Assembly (NCBI GenBank): GCA_965250245.1
Contig: OZ252296.1
Coordinates: 620,001 to 684,000 of the forward strand
Reading direction: 5' to 3'
Length of the DNA: 64,000 nt
From: JABDIP01 sp965250245
Lineage (GTDB): Bacteria > Pseudomonadota > Alphaproteobacteria > DSM-16000 > Inquilinaceae
The position numbers and the translations under genes were made by a program. Position 1 is the stretch's first letter. Each line of letters starts with the position of its first letter. Shown piece by piece: positions 1 to 8,303 of this stretch. The notes beneath the pieces were generated by a model. That model was not told where the DNA came from. It saw only the letters and a program-made list of their open reading frames with translations, and did no database searches.

Positions 1-1
1 G

Positions 2-106
2 GGCGCCTGCGCCGGCTGCCCCAGTTCCACGGCCACGTTGAAGGCCGGCATCGAGAACATGCTGCGGCACTACATCCCGGAGGTGATCGAGGTTCGGTCG
101 GTCTGA
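2..106 (+). CDS. NifU C-terminal domain protein, 3' end only
   Basis: Only the last 34 residues are in the window; the gene enters from the left edge. The reading frame gives GACAGCPSSTATLKAGIENM and ends in EVIEVRSV before a TGA. The CxxC with following PSS and the LKxGIE helix are the hallmark of the NifU C-terminal (Nfu) domain, whose two cysteines hold a transient Fe-S cluster for delivery to apoproteins. Family knowledge supports a role in Fe-S cluster carriage in the cytoplasm. Because the N-terminus is missing I cannot tell whether it is a stand-alone Nfu, a NfuA-type or a longer NifU protein. Confidence 0.85.
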   Translation, partial: GACAGCPSSTATLKAGIENMLRHYIPEVIEVRSV

Positions 107-162
107 TGCACCATGTCCGTCGCAACCCGTTGGAAAACCGATGAACAGGCACTGTCGTCGGC

Positions 163-411
163 ATGGCCGCTAGCGGTGTTCCGAAGTTCAAGAATGACCG
201 GGGCGTTCCGGAAATACGCATCGGGGCCAGGGCCTTTCGATGCGCCTGCGAATCGCAACCGCAGGACCATCCGCATATCTATCTGGAGATGGGCGCGGCC
301 GAATCGATCCTCTGTCCCTACTGCGCGACGCTGTTCCGCTATGACGCGCGATTGGGCCCGCGTGAGGCGGACCCGCCCGACTGCGTGTTCTTCGATGATC
401 CGGCGAGTTGA
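163..411 (+). CDS. Small zinc-finger domain protein (CHCC / NDUFS6-like)
   Basis: An 82-residue protein with the pattern C-(x)n-HPHIYLEMG-(x)n-CPYCATLFRY. This matches the zinc-finger CHCC family related to the accessory complex I subunit NDUFS6. One Cys (FRCAC region), the His of HPHIYL and the CPYC pair would bind one zinc ion. It is usually a small soluble protein encoded as a single gene in alphaproteobacteria. The start at 163 is the only ATG that keeps the full domain. It follows the NifU-domain gene by 56 bases on the same strand, so cotranscription is possible. Its exact role in bacteria is not settled. Confidence 0.8.
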   Translation: MAASGVPKFKNDRGVPEIRIGARAFRCACESQPQDHPHIYLEMGAAESILCPYCATLFRYDARLGPREADPPDCVFFDDPAS

Positions 412-526
412 CCCGAGGGCACGCCCGGGGCAGCGGCCCGCCGGTTCCCGACTGGAGGAATGCCTGGTGCCATTCGCGTGGCCAGGCCGGGAAACCATCG
501 CGGCGGCGTCTCCGCCGCCGACTGCG

Positions 527-877
527 TCACGTGTCGAGGTCGAGCACCACGCCGCGCAGGGAAATCGCACCGGCCGCGCTTTCGTAGGCCTTCAGGGCCT
601 CCCGGAGGGTCTCGTCTTCCGGGACATGGGTCCGGGCCTTGGCCGCCGCCTCTCGCAGCACGTCGACGAACTCCGCATCGATGAAGGGCGGCTCGTCCTT
701 GCCGGACCGTGCCGGCTGGTCGAGCACCACGCCATGCGCCTCGCCCGGCCGGCGGCGCGGGTCGAAGCTCTGACCCTGCGAGCCGGCGACGGTCGGAACC
801 GTACGGGCGCCCGCGGCCCGCGACGGGGGCGCTATGGTGGTCGGCGCGACGATCATTCCCTTCCCCAATCCGGCCAT
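527..877 (-). CDS. Hypothetical protein, 116 aa
   Basis: I do not recognise a family. The N-terminal 50 residues are Ala/Pro/Arg-rich and look disordered. The C-terminal part (FIDAEFVDVLREAAAKARTH, then PEDETLREALKAYESAAGAI) is predicted helical and has the composition of a real protein. No signal peptide or membrane segment is visible. An internal ATG at 856 is an alternative start. It lies alone on the minus strand, convergent with the zinc-finger gene. The assignment rests on composition and on the lack of a better frame at this place. Confidence 0.5.
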   Translation of the reverse strand: MAGLGKGMIVAPTTIAPPSRAAGARTVPTVAGSQGQSFDPRRRPGEAHGVVLDQPARSGKDEPPFIDAEFVDVLREAAAKARTHVPEDETLREALKAYESAAGAISLRGVVLDLDT

Positions 878-1173
878 TCAGGCGGCCGGCGATCCTTAAC
901 CAATTCGGGTCTCTCACGGACCCTGGATGTACCCGGACAGCATCATGACTTGTATTTGTTAAAAATGTAAGAAAATTACGCCGATCGCCTGAATTCCATA
1001 GCGAATTTCGGTGGTTAGTCGGTATTCGGGGGCCAATCCCGGCCGATCCCGGGCCGGCGATTTAAGGGTCTTTAAAGGTTTCCATCGCTAAGGTCTGAAA
1101 GCTTCTCGGCATGCTGTCCGGCGTGCCGGAACACCGCGGAAGCCCCAGCGCAGACCGGGATCGCCAGCCGACC
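878..1173 (+). promoter_or_regulatory. Gene-free leader upstream of the GGDEF-EAL gene
   Basis: No convincing coding frame lies here. Positions about 947-980 are strikingly AT-rich for this genome (runs such as TTGTTAAAAATG and GAAAATTA), which is typical of a promoter. The stretch separates the divergent hypothetical gene from the PAS-GGDEF-EAL gene and could serve both. No clear palindrome or riboswitch fold was recognised. Confidence 0.35.
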
Positions 1174-2949
1174 ATGACCACGGATAAAACCCAGGACCGG
1201 GTACTGCGTGCGGCGCTGCTTGCGGCGGGCGACGTGGTCTACGAATGGGACCTGACGACCGACCGGATCGAATGGGTCGGTCCGGTCTTCGAATTCTTCG
1301 GCACCAACAAGGTCGAACCGTATTCCGTCGGCGAGCTGTATCACGGCCGCATCAATCCCGAAGACCTGCCGTTTCGCCTGAAGCTGCTCTCCGACCATTA
1401 TCTCGGCCGCGAGTCCTTCGACTGCGAGTATCGCGTGCGGCGGGCCGACGGCCGGATGTGCTGGGTCCATGAACGCGGCTTCGCCGATTTCGACGATGAC
1501 GGCCAGCCGATCCGCATGCGCGGCCTGTTGCGGCTCATCGATGAGCGCAAGCAGAACGAGGCGCGGCTGGAGCATCTGGCGAATTTCGATGAGTTGACCG
1601 GCCATCTGAACCGCAACCGCCTGCGCGACGCGCTGCACCATTCCATGGCCCATGCCATCCGCTACCAGACCGACGGCGCCTTCCTGTGCGTCGGCCTGGA
1701 CAAGCTGTCGCTGATCAACGATGCCTACGGATATCTGGCCGCGGACGCGGTGATCGTCGGCGCCGGCCAGCGGCTGGAGAAGGCGGTCCGGGAATGCGAC
1801 ACGATCGGCCGCATCGGCGGCGACGTGTACGGGCTGGTCCTGGGCCAGTGCCCGGAATCCGACATGGCCAAGGTCGCCGACAAGATCCTGCGCATGTTCC
1901 GCGAACAGCCGATCCAGACACCGGTCGGCCCGATCCACGTATCGGTCTCGATCGGCGGCGTCGCCTTCCCGGCCTACGTGCAGACCCCGGCGGAGGCGAT
2001 GACCCGCGCCGAAACGGCGCTGCGGGAGGCCAAGGGCCAGGGCCGCGACTGCCATTGTTTCTATCACCTGACCGAGCAGCAGCGCTCGGAGCACCGCCGC
2101 GACATCGTCCTGGGCAAGCAGGTCAAGGAGGCGGTCAAGGACGACCGGCTGACCCTGGCCTACCAGCCGGTGGTCGGGTCGAAGACCGGCGCGGTGGCGT
2201 TCTACGAATGCCTGCTGCGCATGCGCGGCGAGGACGGCAGCCTGGTGCCCGCCGGCGAATTCATCCCGGTCGTCGAACGGCTCGGCCTGAGCCGCATGAT
2301 CGACCGCCGGGTGCTGGAACTCGGCATCGAACAGCTGCACAAGGACCCCGAGGTCTGCCTGGCGCTCAACATCTCCGGCCTCACCGCCTCGGACCAGAGC
2401 TGGCTGCGCCGGCTGATCTCCCTGGTCGGCGGCCATCCGGAGATCGCCAGCCGGCTGACGGTCGAGATCACCGAGACCGCCGCCATCCAGGACATCGAGG
2501 AAAGCGCCCGCTTCGTCGCCACCGTGCGCGATCTCGGCTGCAAGGTGGCGCTGGACGATTTCGGCGCCGGCTACACCTCGTTCCGCCACCTGAAGGCGCT
2601 GACCGTCGACGTGGTCAAGATCGACGGATCCTTCGTGCGCGACATCGCGACCAACCGGGACAACCGGCTGTTCGTGCGCACCCTGGTCGGTCTCGCCCAG
2701 GGCTTCGGCCTGGAGACCGTCGCGGAATGCGTGGAGAACAAGGTGTCGGCGGAGATCCTGGCGGAGGAAGGGGCCGACTATCTCCAGGGCTACTACTTCG
2801 CCAAGCCGGAACCGGAGCGCAGCTGGCCGCATATGGCCGTCATCGCACCGCCGGCGGAACCGAAGAAGAAGCCGGCCCGCGCCAAGTCCGAAGCGCGGAA
2901 ATCCGCCGATGCCGTCGCCGAACGACGCGCCGTCGGTGGTGTGGGCTAG
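1174..2949 (+). CDS. PAS-GGDEF-EAL protein, likely c-di-GMP phosphodiesterase
   Basis: A cyclic-di-GMP signalling protein of 591 residues. A PAS/PAC sensor fills roughly residues 10-130 (VYEWDLTTDRIEWVGPVFEF, ending RGLLRLIDERKQNEARL). A GGDEF domain follows (FDELTGHLNRNRL), but its signature is IGGDVYG, so Glu-Phe of GGDEF is lost and cyclase activity is unlikely. The EAL domain keeps the expected acidic and metal residues: YECLLR for EAL, LNISG, VEITET, DDFGAG, KIDGSF, AECVE and LQGYYF. Phosphodiesterase activity is therefore plausible, with the degenerate GGDEF perhaps acting as a GTP sensor. A start at 1111 is possible, but ATG 1174 directly precedes the PAS region. The C-terminus is a Lys/Ala-rich tail. 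No membrane segment is seen. Confidence 0.9.
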   Translation: MTTDKTQDRVLRAALLAAGDVVYEWDLTTDRIEWVGPVFEFFGTNKVEPYSVGELYHGRINPEDLPFRLKLLSDHYLGRESFDCEYRVRRADGRMCWVHERGFADFDDDGQPIRMRGLLRLIDERKQNEARLEHLANFDELTGHLNRNRLRDALHHSMAHAIRYQTDGAFLCVGLDKLSLINDAYGYLAADAVIVGAGQRLEKAVRECDTIGRIGGDVYGLVLGQCPESDMAKVADKILRMFREQPIQTPVGPIHVSVSIGGVAFPAYVQTPAEAMTRAETALREAKGQGRDCHCFYHLTEQQRSEHRRDIVLGKQVKEAVKDDRLTLAYQPVVGSKTGAVAFYECLLRMRGEDGSLVPAGEFIPVVERLGLSRMIDRRVLELGIEQLHKDPEVCLALNISGLTASDQSWLRRLISLVGGHPEIASRLTVEITETAAIQDIEESARFVATVRDLGCKVALDDFGAGYTSFRHLKALTVDVVKIDGSFVRDIATNRDNRLFVRTLVGLAQGFGLETVAECVENKVSAEILAEEGADYLQGYYFAKPEPERSWPHMAVIAPPAEPKKKPARAKSEARKSADAVAERRAVGGVG

Positions 2950-2967
2950 GCCCGCGGCCCGACCCGT

Positions 2968-3582
2968 CTAGTCTTTCTCAGGCTTCGATCCCGACTGCAT
3001 CGAGCGCAGTTGCTTCTGCAACGCGTCGAGCTGCTTCTGCAACTCCTCGATGGACTTGCCCTCATCGGGCGTCGCCGTCTGGGCCTCGCCATTGGCGGCG
3101 GCCTGGTCCTCGTCTTCCGGAGAGAACGGGGTGAACATCTTCATCGCCTGCTGGAACATGGCGACGTTCTGCTTGCCCATCTCCTCGAAGGCGCCGAACG
3201 GGAACATCCCCGCCATCGTGTCCTGGAAATAGTGCCGGATCTGCTCCTGGTTCCGGGCGAAGGCGCGCATGGAATAATCCAGGTAGTTCGGCACCAGCCA
3301 CTGCAAATTGTCGCCGTACAGGCTGATCAACTGGCGCAGGAAGCTGATCGGCAGCAGGTTCTGCCCCTTGCCTTCTTCCTCGACGATGATCTGGGTGAGG
3401 ACCGAATGGGTGATGTCCTCGCGCGTTTTGGCGTCGTAGACGACGAAGTCGGTGCCTTCCTTGACCATCTTCGCCAGATGGTCGAGCGTCACATAGCTGC
3501 TCTCCGCCGTATTGTAGAGTCGGCGGTTGGCGTATTTCTTGATCGTGATCGGCGGTGTCTTGCCGGCCGGGGTCTTTGCCAT
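2968..3582 (-). CDS. phaR: Polyhydroxyalkanoate synthesis regulator PhaR
   Basis: PhaR is a DNA-binding repressor that also binds polyhydroxyalkanoate granules; it controls phasin and PHA genes. The N-terminal DNA-binding domain is unmistakable: ITIKKYANRRLYNTAESSYV, followed by LDHLAKMVKEGTDFVVYDAK. The PHB accumulation regulatory domain (ITHSVLTQIIVEEEGKGQNL) comes next. The C-terminus has the Phe/Met-rich amphipathic segment expected for granule binding (GMFPFGAFEEMGKQNVAMFQ), then an acidic linker and a short coiled coil ending in KPEKD. The length (204 aa) is normal. ATG 3603 gives seven more residues; ATG 3582 matches the usual family N-terminus. The gene faces the GGDEF-EAL gene 18 bases away. 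Other PHA genes are in this window at 19.0-20.5 and 28.4-30.3 kb. Confidence 0.95.
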   Translation of the reverse strand: MAKTPAGKTPPITIKKYANRRLYNTAESSYVTLDHLAKMVKEGTDFVVYDAKTREDITHSVLTQIIVEEEGKGQNLLPISFLRQLISLYGDNLQWLVPNYLDYSMRAFARNQEQIRHYFQDTMAGMFPFGAFEEMGKQNVAMFQQAMKMFTPFSPEDEDQAAANGEAQTATPDEGKSIEELQKQLDALQKQLRSMQSGSKPEKD

Positions 3583-3655
3583 CGCGTCTGACACTTCGCG
3601 CATAACGCGGTCCGTCTCCGCGGCCGCCCGATATGTCGTACGCGATCAAAGCATC

Positions 3656-3665
3656 CTTGCGCAAG
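3656..3665. promoter_or_regulatory. Palindrome CTTGCGCAAG upstream of phaR, candidate operator
   Basis: A perfect 10-bp palindrome lies about 50-75 bases upstream of the phaR starts, followed by another GTTGCGC. PhaR proteins of alphaproteobacteria are known to bind TGC-rich inverted sequences and to regulate their own gene, so this could be an autoregulatory site. The link is inference; only the palindrome and its position are seen. Confidence 0.35.
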
Positions 3666-3854
3666 CGTTGCGCGGGATCAGATACCCGCGGCCGTCCTCG
3701 CGGAGCGCTGCACGGCGATCGCGACGATCGGCCAAAAGGTCGTATCCGCCGGCGTCACCTCCCGTTAAGGATGCGTTCATCTACCGTTAATCTGACCTTC
3801 AACTGCTCGTCATGACCCCGGAAGTCCAAGTTCTTACAGTTTCGTGAAGGTGAT

Positions 3855-4682
3855 GTGACACTTTTGCGAAAGGGCGGCACGGTGATCCGACAGACCAGCA
3901 GAGACAACGCGTTCGCGCCTTCCACCGAGGCGGTCATCCTGGCCGCTGGCCGGGGCAGCCGGCTCAAGTCGGAGACCGACGAACGACCGAAATGCCTGAC
4001 CGAAGTGGGCGGTCGCACCCTGCTGGAACATCAGCTTGAGCTTCTGTTCGCGGCCGGCATCCAGCGGGTCTGCGTGGTCGCCGGCTACCAGGCGCAGGCG
4101 GTCCAGGAGGCCGTCGGCGGGGCCGCCGACATCATCTACAACGACCTCTGGGCCAGCACGAACAGCCTGTATTCACTCTCCCTGTGCCGGCAGTGGATCC
4201 GCGGCCCGGTCGTCATCAAGAACTGCGACGTGATGGTCGATGGCGAGGCGATCCGCCGGCTGCGGTCAAGCCAAGGCAGCGCCTTCCTCTACGACTCCCT
4301 GTCCGGCAACGACGCCGAGCATATGAAGGTCGAGCTGCAGGACGGTCGCCTGACCGCCATGAGCAAGGTCCTGGAGGCCGAACGGGTCTGCGGCGAGAAC
4401 GTCGGCATTCTGCAGTTCGACGCCAACGCGGTGCGGTTCCTGTTCCGCGAGGCGGAGGCGGCCCTGCGGACGTTGGGCCGCAAGCATTGGCAGGCGGTGG
4501 CGGTCGAACGGCTGTGCGAGATCATACCGATCCAGGGCGTCGACATCTGCGATCTGCCCTGGGTCGAGATCGATTTTCCCGAGGATCTCGAGGCGGCCCG
4601 GCGCAATGTCTGGCCGGCGATCCGGGATCGCGCGGGGCTGCGCAAGCTGGTGCCGGATGTTGCGCATGCCGTTCGACCGTGA
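3855..4682 (+). CDS. Sugar/choline-phosphate nucleotidyltransferase, LicC-like
   Basis: A 275-residue nucleotidyltransferase of the NTP_transferase fold. The nucleotide-binding motif is AVILAAGRGSRLKSETDERP, then KCLTEVGGRTLLEHQLELL. A metal-binding Asp sits in KNCDVMVD and the end motif is DFPEDLEAA. The pattern (short, no left-handed helix domain, PKCL) resembles the CTP:phosphocholine cytidylyltransferase (LicC) group rather than glucose-1-phosphate enzymes. It would activate a phosphorylated alcohol or sugar with CTP or another NTP. The start is GTG with AAGG just upstream; GTG 3882 is an alternative. It begins a seven-gene run on the plus strand, with the next gene 10 bases downstream, and probably supplies the CDP-linked donor used by the two glycerophosphotransferase-family proteins. 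Confidence 0.8.
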   Translation: MTLLRKGGTVIRQTSRDNAFAPSTEAVILAAGRGSRLKSETDERPKCLTEVGGRTLLEHQLELLFAAGIQRVCVVAGYQAQAVQEAVGGAADIIYNDLWASTNSLYSLSLCRQWIRGPVVIKNCDVMVDGEAIRRLRSSQGSAFLYDSLSGNDAEHMKVELQDGRLTAMSKVLEAERVCGENVGILQFDANAVRFLFREAEAALRTLGRKHWQAVAVERLCEIIPIQGVDICDLPWVEIDFPEDLEAARRNVWPAIRDRAGLRKLVPDVAHAVRP

Positions 4683-4692
4683 CGGCCGCGCC

Positions 4693-6069
4693 ATGAGCTT
4701 CGGCGAGGATCCGGTCTATGTCGGGCTCGAGGACCTTCGCAAGAAGGGCCGGCTGAAGAGCGTGCTGACACGGGCCTGGGAGGATTGGTGCGGGCGGGCG
4801 CCATCCGCCATCCGCGTGGAATCCGGCCCGGCCGACTATCAGCCCTTCCTGCGCGGTTGGGTCAGGGCGCGCGTTGAGATCGACCCGGATGCCGGTCCGA
4901 CGGTCGTTCTCGACGTGATGCTGCACGTCTTCGCCTTGCCCGAGCTCGCCGGTCGCGTGGCCGAGACCGCGCGGCAATTGCCGGTCCTGCCCTGCGACGG
5001 CCCGCCGATGTTTGTGCATGAGGACCTCAATCTTGTCGGGTGGACGCTGCCGAATGCGCCCGATCTCCGGAATCTCGCGCAGCTCTTGCGCCCCGAGGCG
5101 CTGACCCTGCTGCTCGAGGACTGCCTGGGAGACAAGCCCGACCCGCATGACTATTCGTCGCCCGCCCTGCAACTCTACGTACCGTCCGACTACGCCATCA
5201 TTCACTGGCGACATCGCAACGACGGATCGGTTCTGCTGGCCAGGCTCAGCGATGGCGAGTCCTCCATGGTGGCCTATTCCAACGCTGCCAAGGCATCCGC
5301 GGCCCTCTACTGCGAAACGCTCGGCATTCGCGGGCCGACACCGATCACGTTCCACCGAGGGCTGAAAACCCTGGTGGCGGCCGAGGTCACGGGCACGCCG
5401 CTTCGGGATTGCATCGCCGGGACACAGGCCCGGGAAGCCTCTCGCGCGGCCGGCGGTGCCGTCGCGGCTCTGCACCGGTCCTCGATCGCGCCGTCCAGCT
5501 TCTGGAGCGCCGATCAGGAATGCGTGACTCTCACCCGGCAGGTGGATGGCATCGGGCACGCGTTGCCCGAGCTGACGCCGCGGCTGAACGAGATCGTCAA
5601 CGAGCTGGTCCGCAACTCCGATGCATGCGCCACCGCCGCCGCGCCGATCCACGGTGCGCTGAGCTGTGACGCGCTCTCCTATGACGATGGCCAGATTGGA
5701 TTTGCCGGGTGGGACGGCCTCGCGCTGGGCGATCCCCTGCACGATGTCGGCCGGTTGGTCGGGCACATGACCTACCTGGGGGTCAGTGGGATGATCGCGC
5801 GCGAACGCTGCCTTGCGTGCATCGACGCTTTCGGCCGCAGCTATCGCGGGGCGGGCGGCGCCGAGCTCGACCCGCGGCGCCTGGCCTGGCACCTGGCGGG
5901 CTCGCTGCTGCTGCTCGGAAAGCGCTGTTCCTTGCGCCCGCTGGCGGAGGGATGGACCGACCACATTCAATCCGTCGTCGACGAGGCGGAGCGTGTGCTG
6001 TCCGGTCGATCGCCGTTCCTGCGTGCCGCCATTCGCAATTCCGCCGGCGTCGGCGGACGGGCCGCCTGA
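4693..6069 (+). CDS. Phosphotransferase-fold protein with lost catalytic residues
   Basis: A 458-residue protein: an N-terminal region of about 190 residues of unknown type and a C-terminal aminoglycoside/choline-kinase (APH) fold. The APH catalytic loop can be aligned but is degenerate: IHGALSCDALSY where active relatives have HGD, then GWDGLALGDPLHDVGRL where they have DWD. The expected ATP-binding Lys also appears as Arg (VLLARLS). It is therefore probably a pseudokinase or scaffold. The start was chosen by comparison with its paralogue at 8300, which begins MSYLDDPVY against MSFGEDPVY here; upstream ATGs at 4657 and 4666 are possible. Its stop is one base from the next start. Context suggests a role with the paired transferases. 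Confidence 0.75.
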   Translation: MSFGEDPVYVGLEDLRKKGRLKSVLTRAWEDWCGRAPSAIRVESGPADYQPFLRGWVRARVEIDPDAGPTVVLDVMLHVFALPELAGRVAETARQLPVLPCDGPPMFVHEDLNLVGWTLPNAPDLRNLAQLLRPEALTLLLEDCLGDKPDPHDYSSPALQLYVPSDYAIIHWRHRNDGSVLLARLSDGESSMVAYSNAAKASAALYCETLGIRGPTPITFHRGLKTLVAAEVTGTPLRDCIAGTQAREASRAAGGAVAALHRSSIAPSSFWSADQECVTLTRQVDGIGHALPELTPRLNEIVNELVRNSDACATAAAPIHGALSCDALSYDDGQIGFAGWDGLALGDPLHDVGRLVGHMTYLGVSGMIARERCLACIDAFGRSYRGAGGAELDPRRLAWHLAGSLLLLGKRCSLRPLAEGWTDHIQSVVDEAERVLSGRSPFLRAAIRNSAGVGGRAA

Positions 6070-6070
6070 C

Positions 6071-7141
6071 ATGGCACGGCGACTCCTGTTCACCGGCTAC
6101 GCGCCGGTACATTTCCTGTGCGCGCGTCCGCTCTACCGGCGCCTGACGGATCTGCCGGGTCTCGAGGTCTTCGTCTCCGGGGGGCTGAGAACCACCACCG
6201 ACTCCGGCTATCGCTACGATGGCCCGGGGATGTATGGCCCGCTCGGCGTGTCGGCGGATCGCATCCTTCCGGTGCCGTCGCTTCCCGGCATCCAGTTCGA
6301 CGTCGTGCTGTCGGCCAACAAGCGCCTGCTCACGCGCCACGAGGATGTCGGCTGCAGGATCCAGATCTTCCATGGCGTGTCGTTCCGCAATCGCGGCGTC
6401 CGGGAGGAGAACCTCTGCTACGACAAGTTCTTCGTCATCGGCCCCTATATGGAGCGCCTGATGGAGGACACGGGCCTGGTCGAAAGCGGCGACCCGCGGC
6501 TGGTGCCGATCGGGTTCCCGAAGACCGACCCGCTGATCGACGGGACGCTGGACCGGTCCAAGCTCCTTGCCGAATGCGGGCTGGGCGGCAACCGCCCGGT
6601 CATTCTGTATGCGCCCACAGGCGCGGCGCACAACTCGCTGGAGACCATGGGCGAGGAGGTGTTGCGCGCGCTGGGGGCCACTGAGCGCTACGACATCCTG
6701 GTCAAGCCTCATGATCATCCGAAGAACGGGGCGATCGACTGGCCTGGTGTCCTGGCGCCGCTGTGCGGACCGCATCTCCGGGTGGTGCGCGATGCCGATG
6801 TGGTGCCGCTGCTCCACCTGGCCGATCTGCTGATCACCGACGCCTCTTCGGTGGCCAACGAGTTCGCGCTGCTGGACCGGCCGATCGTGTTCCTCGACGT
6901 GCCGCGGCTCCTGGAGGAGGCTCGCGCCGTCGGCGCCAATCTGGACCTGCAGACCTGGGGGCGCAGAGGTGGCGTGCTGGTGAAGACGCCCGACGAGATC
7001 GTCCAGGCGGTGGCGGAAAGTCTCGCCGAACCGCAGCGGCTGTCGCCGGTCAGGCGGGCGATCGCGCAGGACCTGTTCTTCAATCCGGGCAGGGCGACCG
7101 ATGCCGCGGTTTCCTGGCTGCGGGAGCATCTCGATGTCTAG
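6071..7141 (+). CDS. CDP-glycerol glycerophosphotransferase family protein (first copy)
   Basis: A 356-residue member of the TagB/TagF (PF04464) group, which transfers polyol-phosphate units from CDP-activated donors in teichoic-acid-like polymers. Family motifs seen are FHGVSFRN early, GFPKTD, ILYAPTG, KPHDHP (catalytic His region) and ITDASSVANEF (nucleotide-binding end). It has no membrane segment and is probably peripheral on the inner face of the membrane. ATG 6071 follows the previous stop by one base, and the end overlaps the next gene by 8 bases, so translation is coupled. In a Gram-negative such enzymes can modify capsule, LPS or S-layer glycans. The exact alcohol transferred cannot be read from sequence. 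Confidence 0.85.
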   Translation: MARRLLFTGYAPVHFLCARPLYRRLTDLPGLEVFVSGGLRTTTDSGYRYDGPGMYGPLGVSADRILPVPSLPGIQFDVVLSANKRLLTRHEDVGCRIQIFHGVSFRNRGVREENLCYDKFFVIGPYMERLMEDTGLVESGDPRLVPIGFPKTDPLIDGTLDRSKLLAECGLGGNRPVILYAPTGAAHNSLETMGEEVLRALGATERYDILVKPHDHPKNGAIDWPGVLAPLCGPHLRVVRDADVVPLLHLADLLITDASSVANEFALLDRPIVFLDVPRLLEEARAVGANLDLQTWGRRGGVLVKTPDEIVQAVAESLAEPQRLSPVRRAIAQDLFFNPGRATDAAVSWLREHLDV

Positions 7142-8303
7142 CCGGCGATCGAGCGCCCGGCCGAACGGCGCGGCGCCGCCATCGTCCGCCGATGGAACGC
7201 GGCGCATCGCGTACTATCTGCGCCATCCGGGCAACCTGCACTACTTCGCGTCCGTGCGGCCGTATCTCGACCATTTGAGGCGGAACCGCAGGTTTCACCA
7301 CTACCTCGTGGTCGCCGAGGGGCTGGAGCACGCGGCGGCCGAGGCCGAGTACGAGGGCTATCGCGAACTCTTCACGGATGCCGCCGATCTCGATGCCTAC
7401 GACCTGGTCGTCACACCGACCTATCTGCGCAACCGCGAACGCAGCACCCAGACCAGGGCGGTGCAGGTGTTCCACGGCATGTCGGACAAGCCGTTCACCT
7501 ATGAGCGGGATTTCAGCGACTACCTGTTGTGCCTCTGTGCCGGCCCGCGCCAGCGCGACCGGCTGCGCGGGAACCGGCAGAACCGCACCGTCGACTGTGT
7601 CCTGATCGGGTATCCGAAATTCGACCGGCTGCCGTCGGTCCCGCGCCTGTTCAAAAACGGCAAGAGCACGCTGATCTACTGCCCGACATGGCGCAAGGAG
7701 GGCATCAGCTCCGTCGAGCGCTTCCTGGACAGTCCCGAAACCGCCGAACGGCTGGCCCGCTGCTACAACCTGGTCATCAAGCCGCATCCGAACCTCTTCA
7801 ATCCGGCCCGCAAGTACTACGACGCGGCGATCGTCGAGCGGCTCGAGCGCATCGCGAAGGTCCCGGACGTGCAACTCGTCCGCTCGGGCAACGTCATGGG
7901 CTGGTTCGACCAGGCGGACCTGTTCATCGGGGATATCTCTTCGGCCGGGTACGAGTGGCTCTACTTCAACCGCCCCATGGTGTTCCTGAACCCGAAGCCC
8001 GGAGTTTTGCGGCCCACGGCGGATTCCAGCGGGCTGACCTATCTGTGGCAATGCGGGCCGGTGTGCGATTCCGTCGAGGCGCTGCCGGACTTCGTCAGGG
8101 ACGCGTTTCGGGCCTCCGCCTACGCGAAGGTGCGCGAACGGGTGCTGCACTACAGCGTTCACGAGCCCCGGCGAGGCGGGGCGGTGGCGCGGGGAGCCGC
8201 TGAAATCGAGAGGCTCTTGTCGCGGCCGACGGAACGGCCGGTCGCGGCACCGGCGGCCGGCGCCGGCATCGGCATGGCGCGGACGGGCGGGAGCGCGGCG
8301 TGA
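7134..8303 (+). CDS. CDP-glycerol glycerophosphotransferase family protein (second copy)
   Basis: A 389-residue protein of the same family as its upstream neighbour but clearly diverged. Motifs are VQVFHGMSDKPF, IGYPKFDRL, IYCPTWRKEG, VIKPHPNLF and GDISSAGYEWLYFNRP. The start ATGTCTAG overlaps the preceding stop, and the stop overlaps the next start (GTGA). Two different transferases side by side fit a primase/polymerase arrangement, as in TagB/TagF, or transfer to two acceptor sites. The N-terminal 20 residues are Ser/Arg-rich and may be disordered. No signal peptide was seen. The last about 30 residues are Ala/Gly-rich and look like a non-conserved tail. Confidence 0.85.
   Translation: MSSRRSSARPNGAAPPSSADGTRRIAYYLRHPGNLHYFASVRPYLDHLRRNRRFHHYLVVAEGLEHAAAEAEYEGYRELFTDAADLDAYDLVVTPTYLRNRERSTQTRAVQVFHGMSDKPFTYERDFSDYLLCLCAGPRQRDRLRGNRQNRTVDCVLIGYPKFDRLPSVPRLFKNGKSTLIYCPTWRKEGISSVERFLDSPETAERLARCYNLVIKPHPNLFNPARKYYDAAIVERLERIAKVPDVQLVRSGNVMGWFDQADLFIGDISSAGYEWLYFNRPMVFLNPKPGVLRPTADSSGLTYLWQCGPVCDSVEALPDFVRDAFRASAYAKVRERVLHYSVHEPRRGGAVARGAAEIERLLSRPTERPVAAPAAGAGIGMARTGGSAA

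Noticed and set aside
1072..2832. Long open frame antisense to the PAS-GGDEF-EAL gene
   Set aside because: High-GC genes often leave the antisense frame open. Its Gly/Gln/Val/Asp-rich composition is typical of such shadows, while the plus strand encodes clear domains.
4522..6093. Open frame of 523 codons on the minus strand in the polyol-phosphate cluster
   Set aside because: It is opposite a phosphotransferase-fold gene with clear paralogue, coupling to neighbours and motif alignment; the frame itself looks random.
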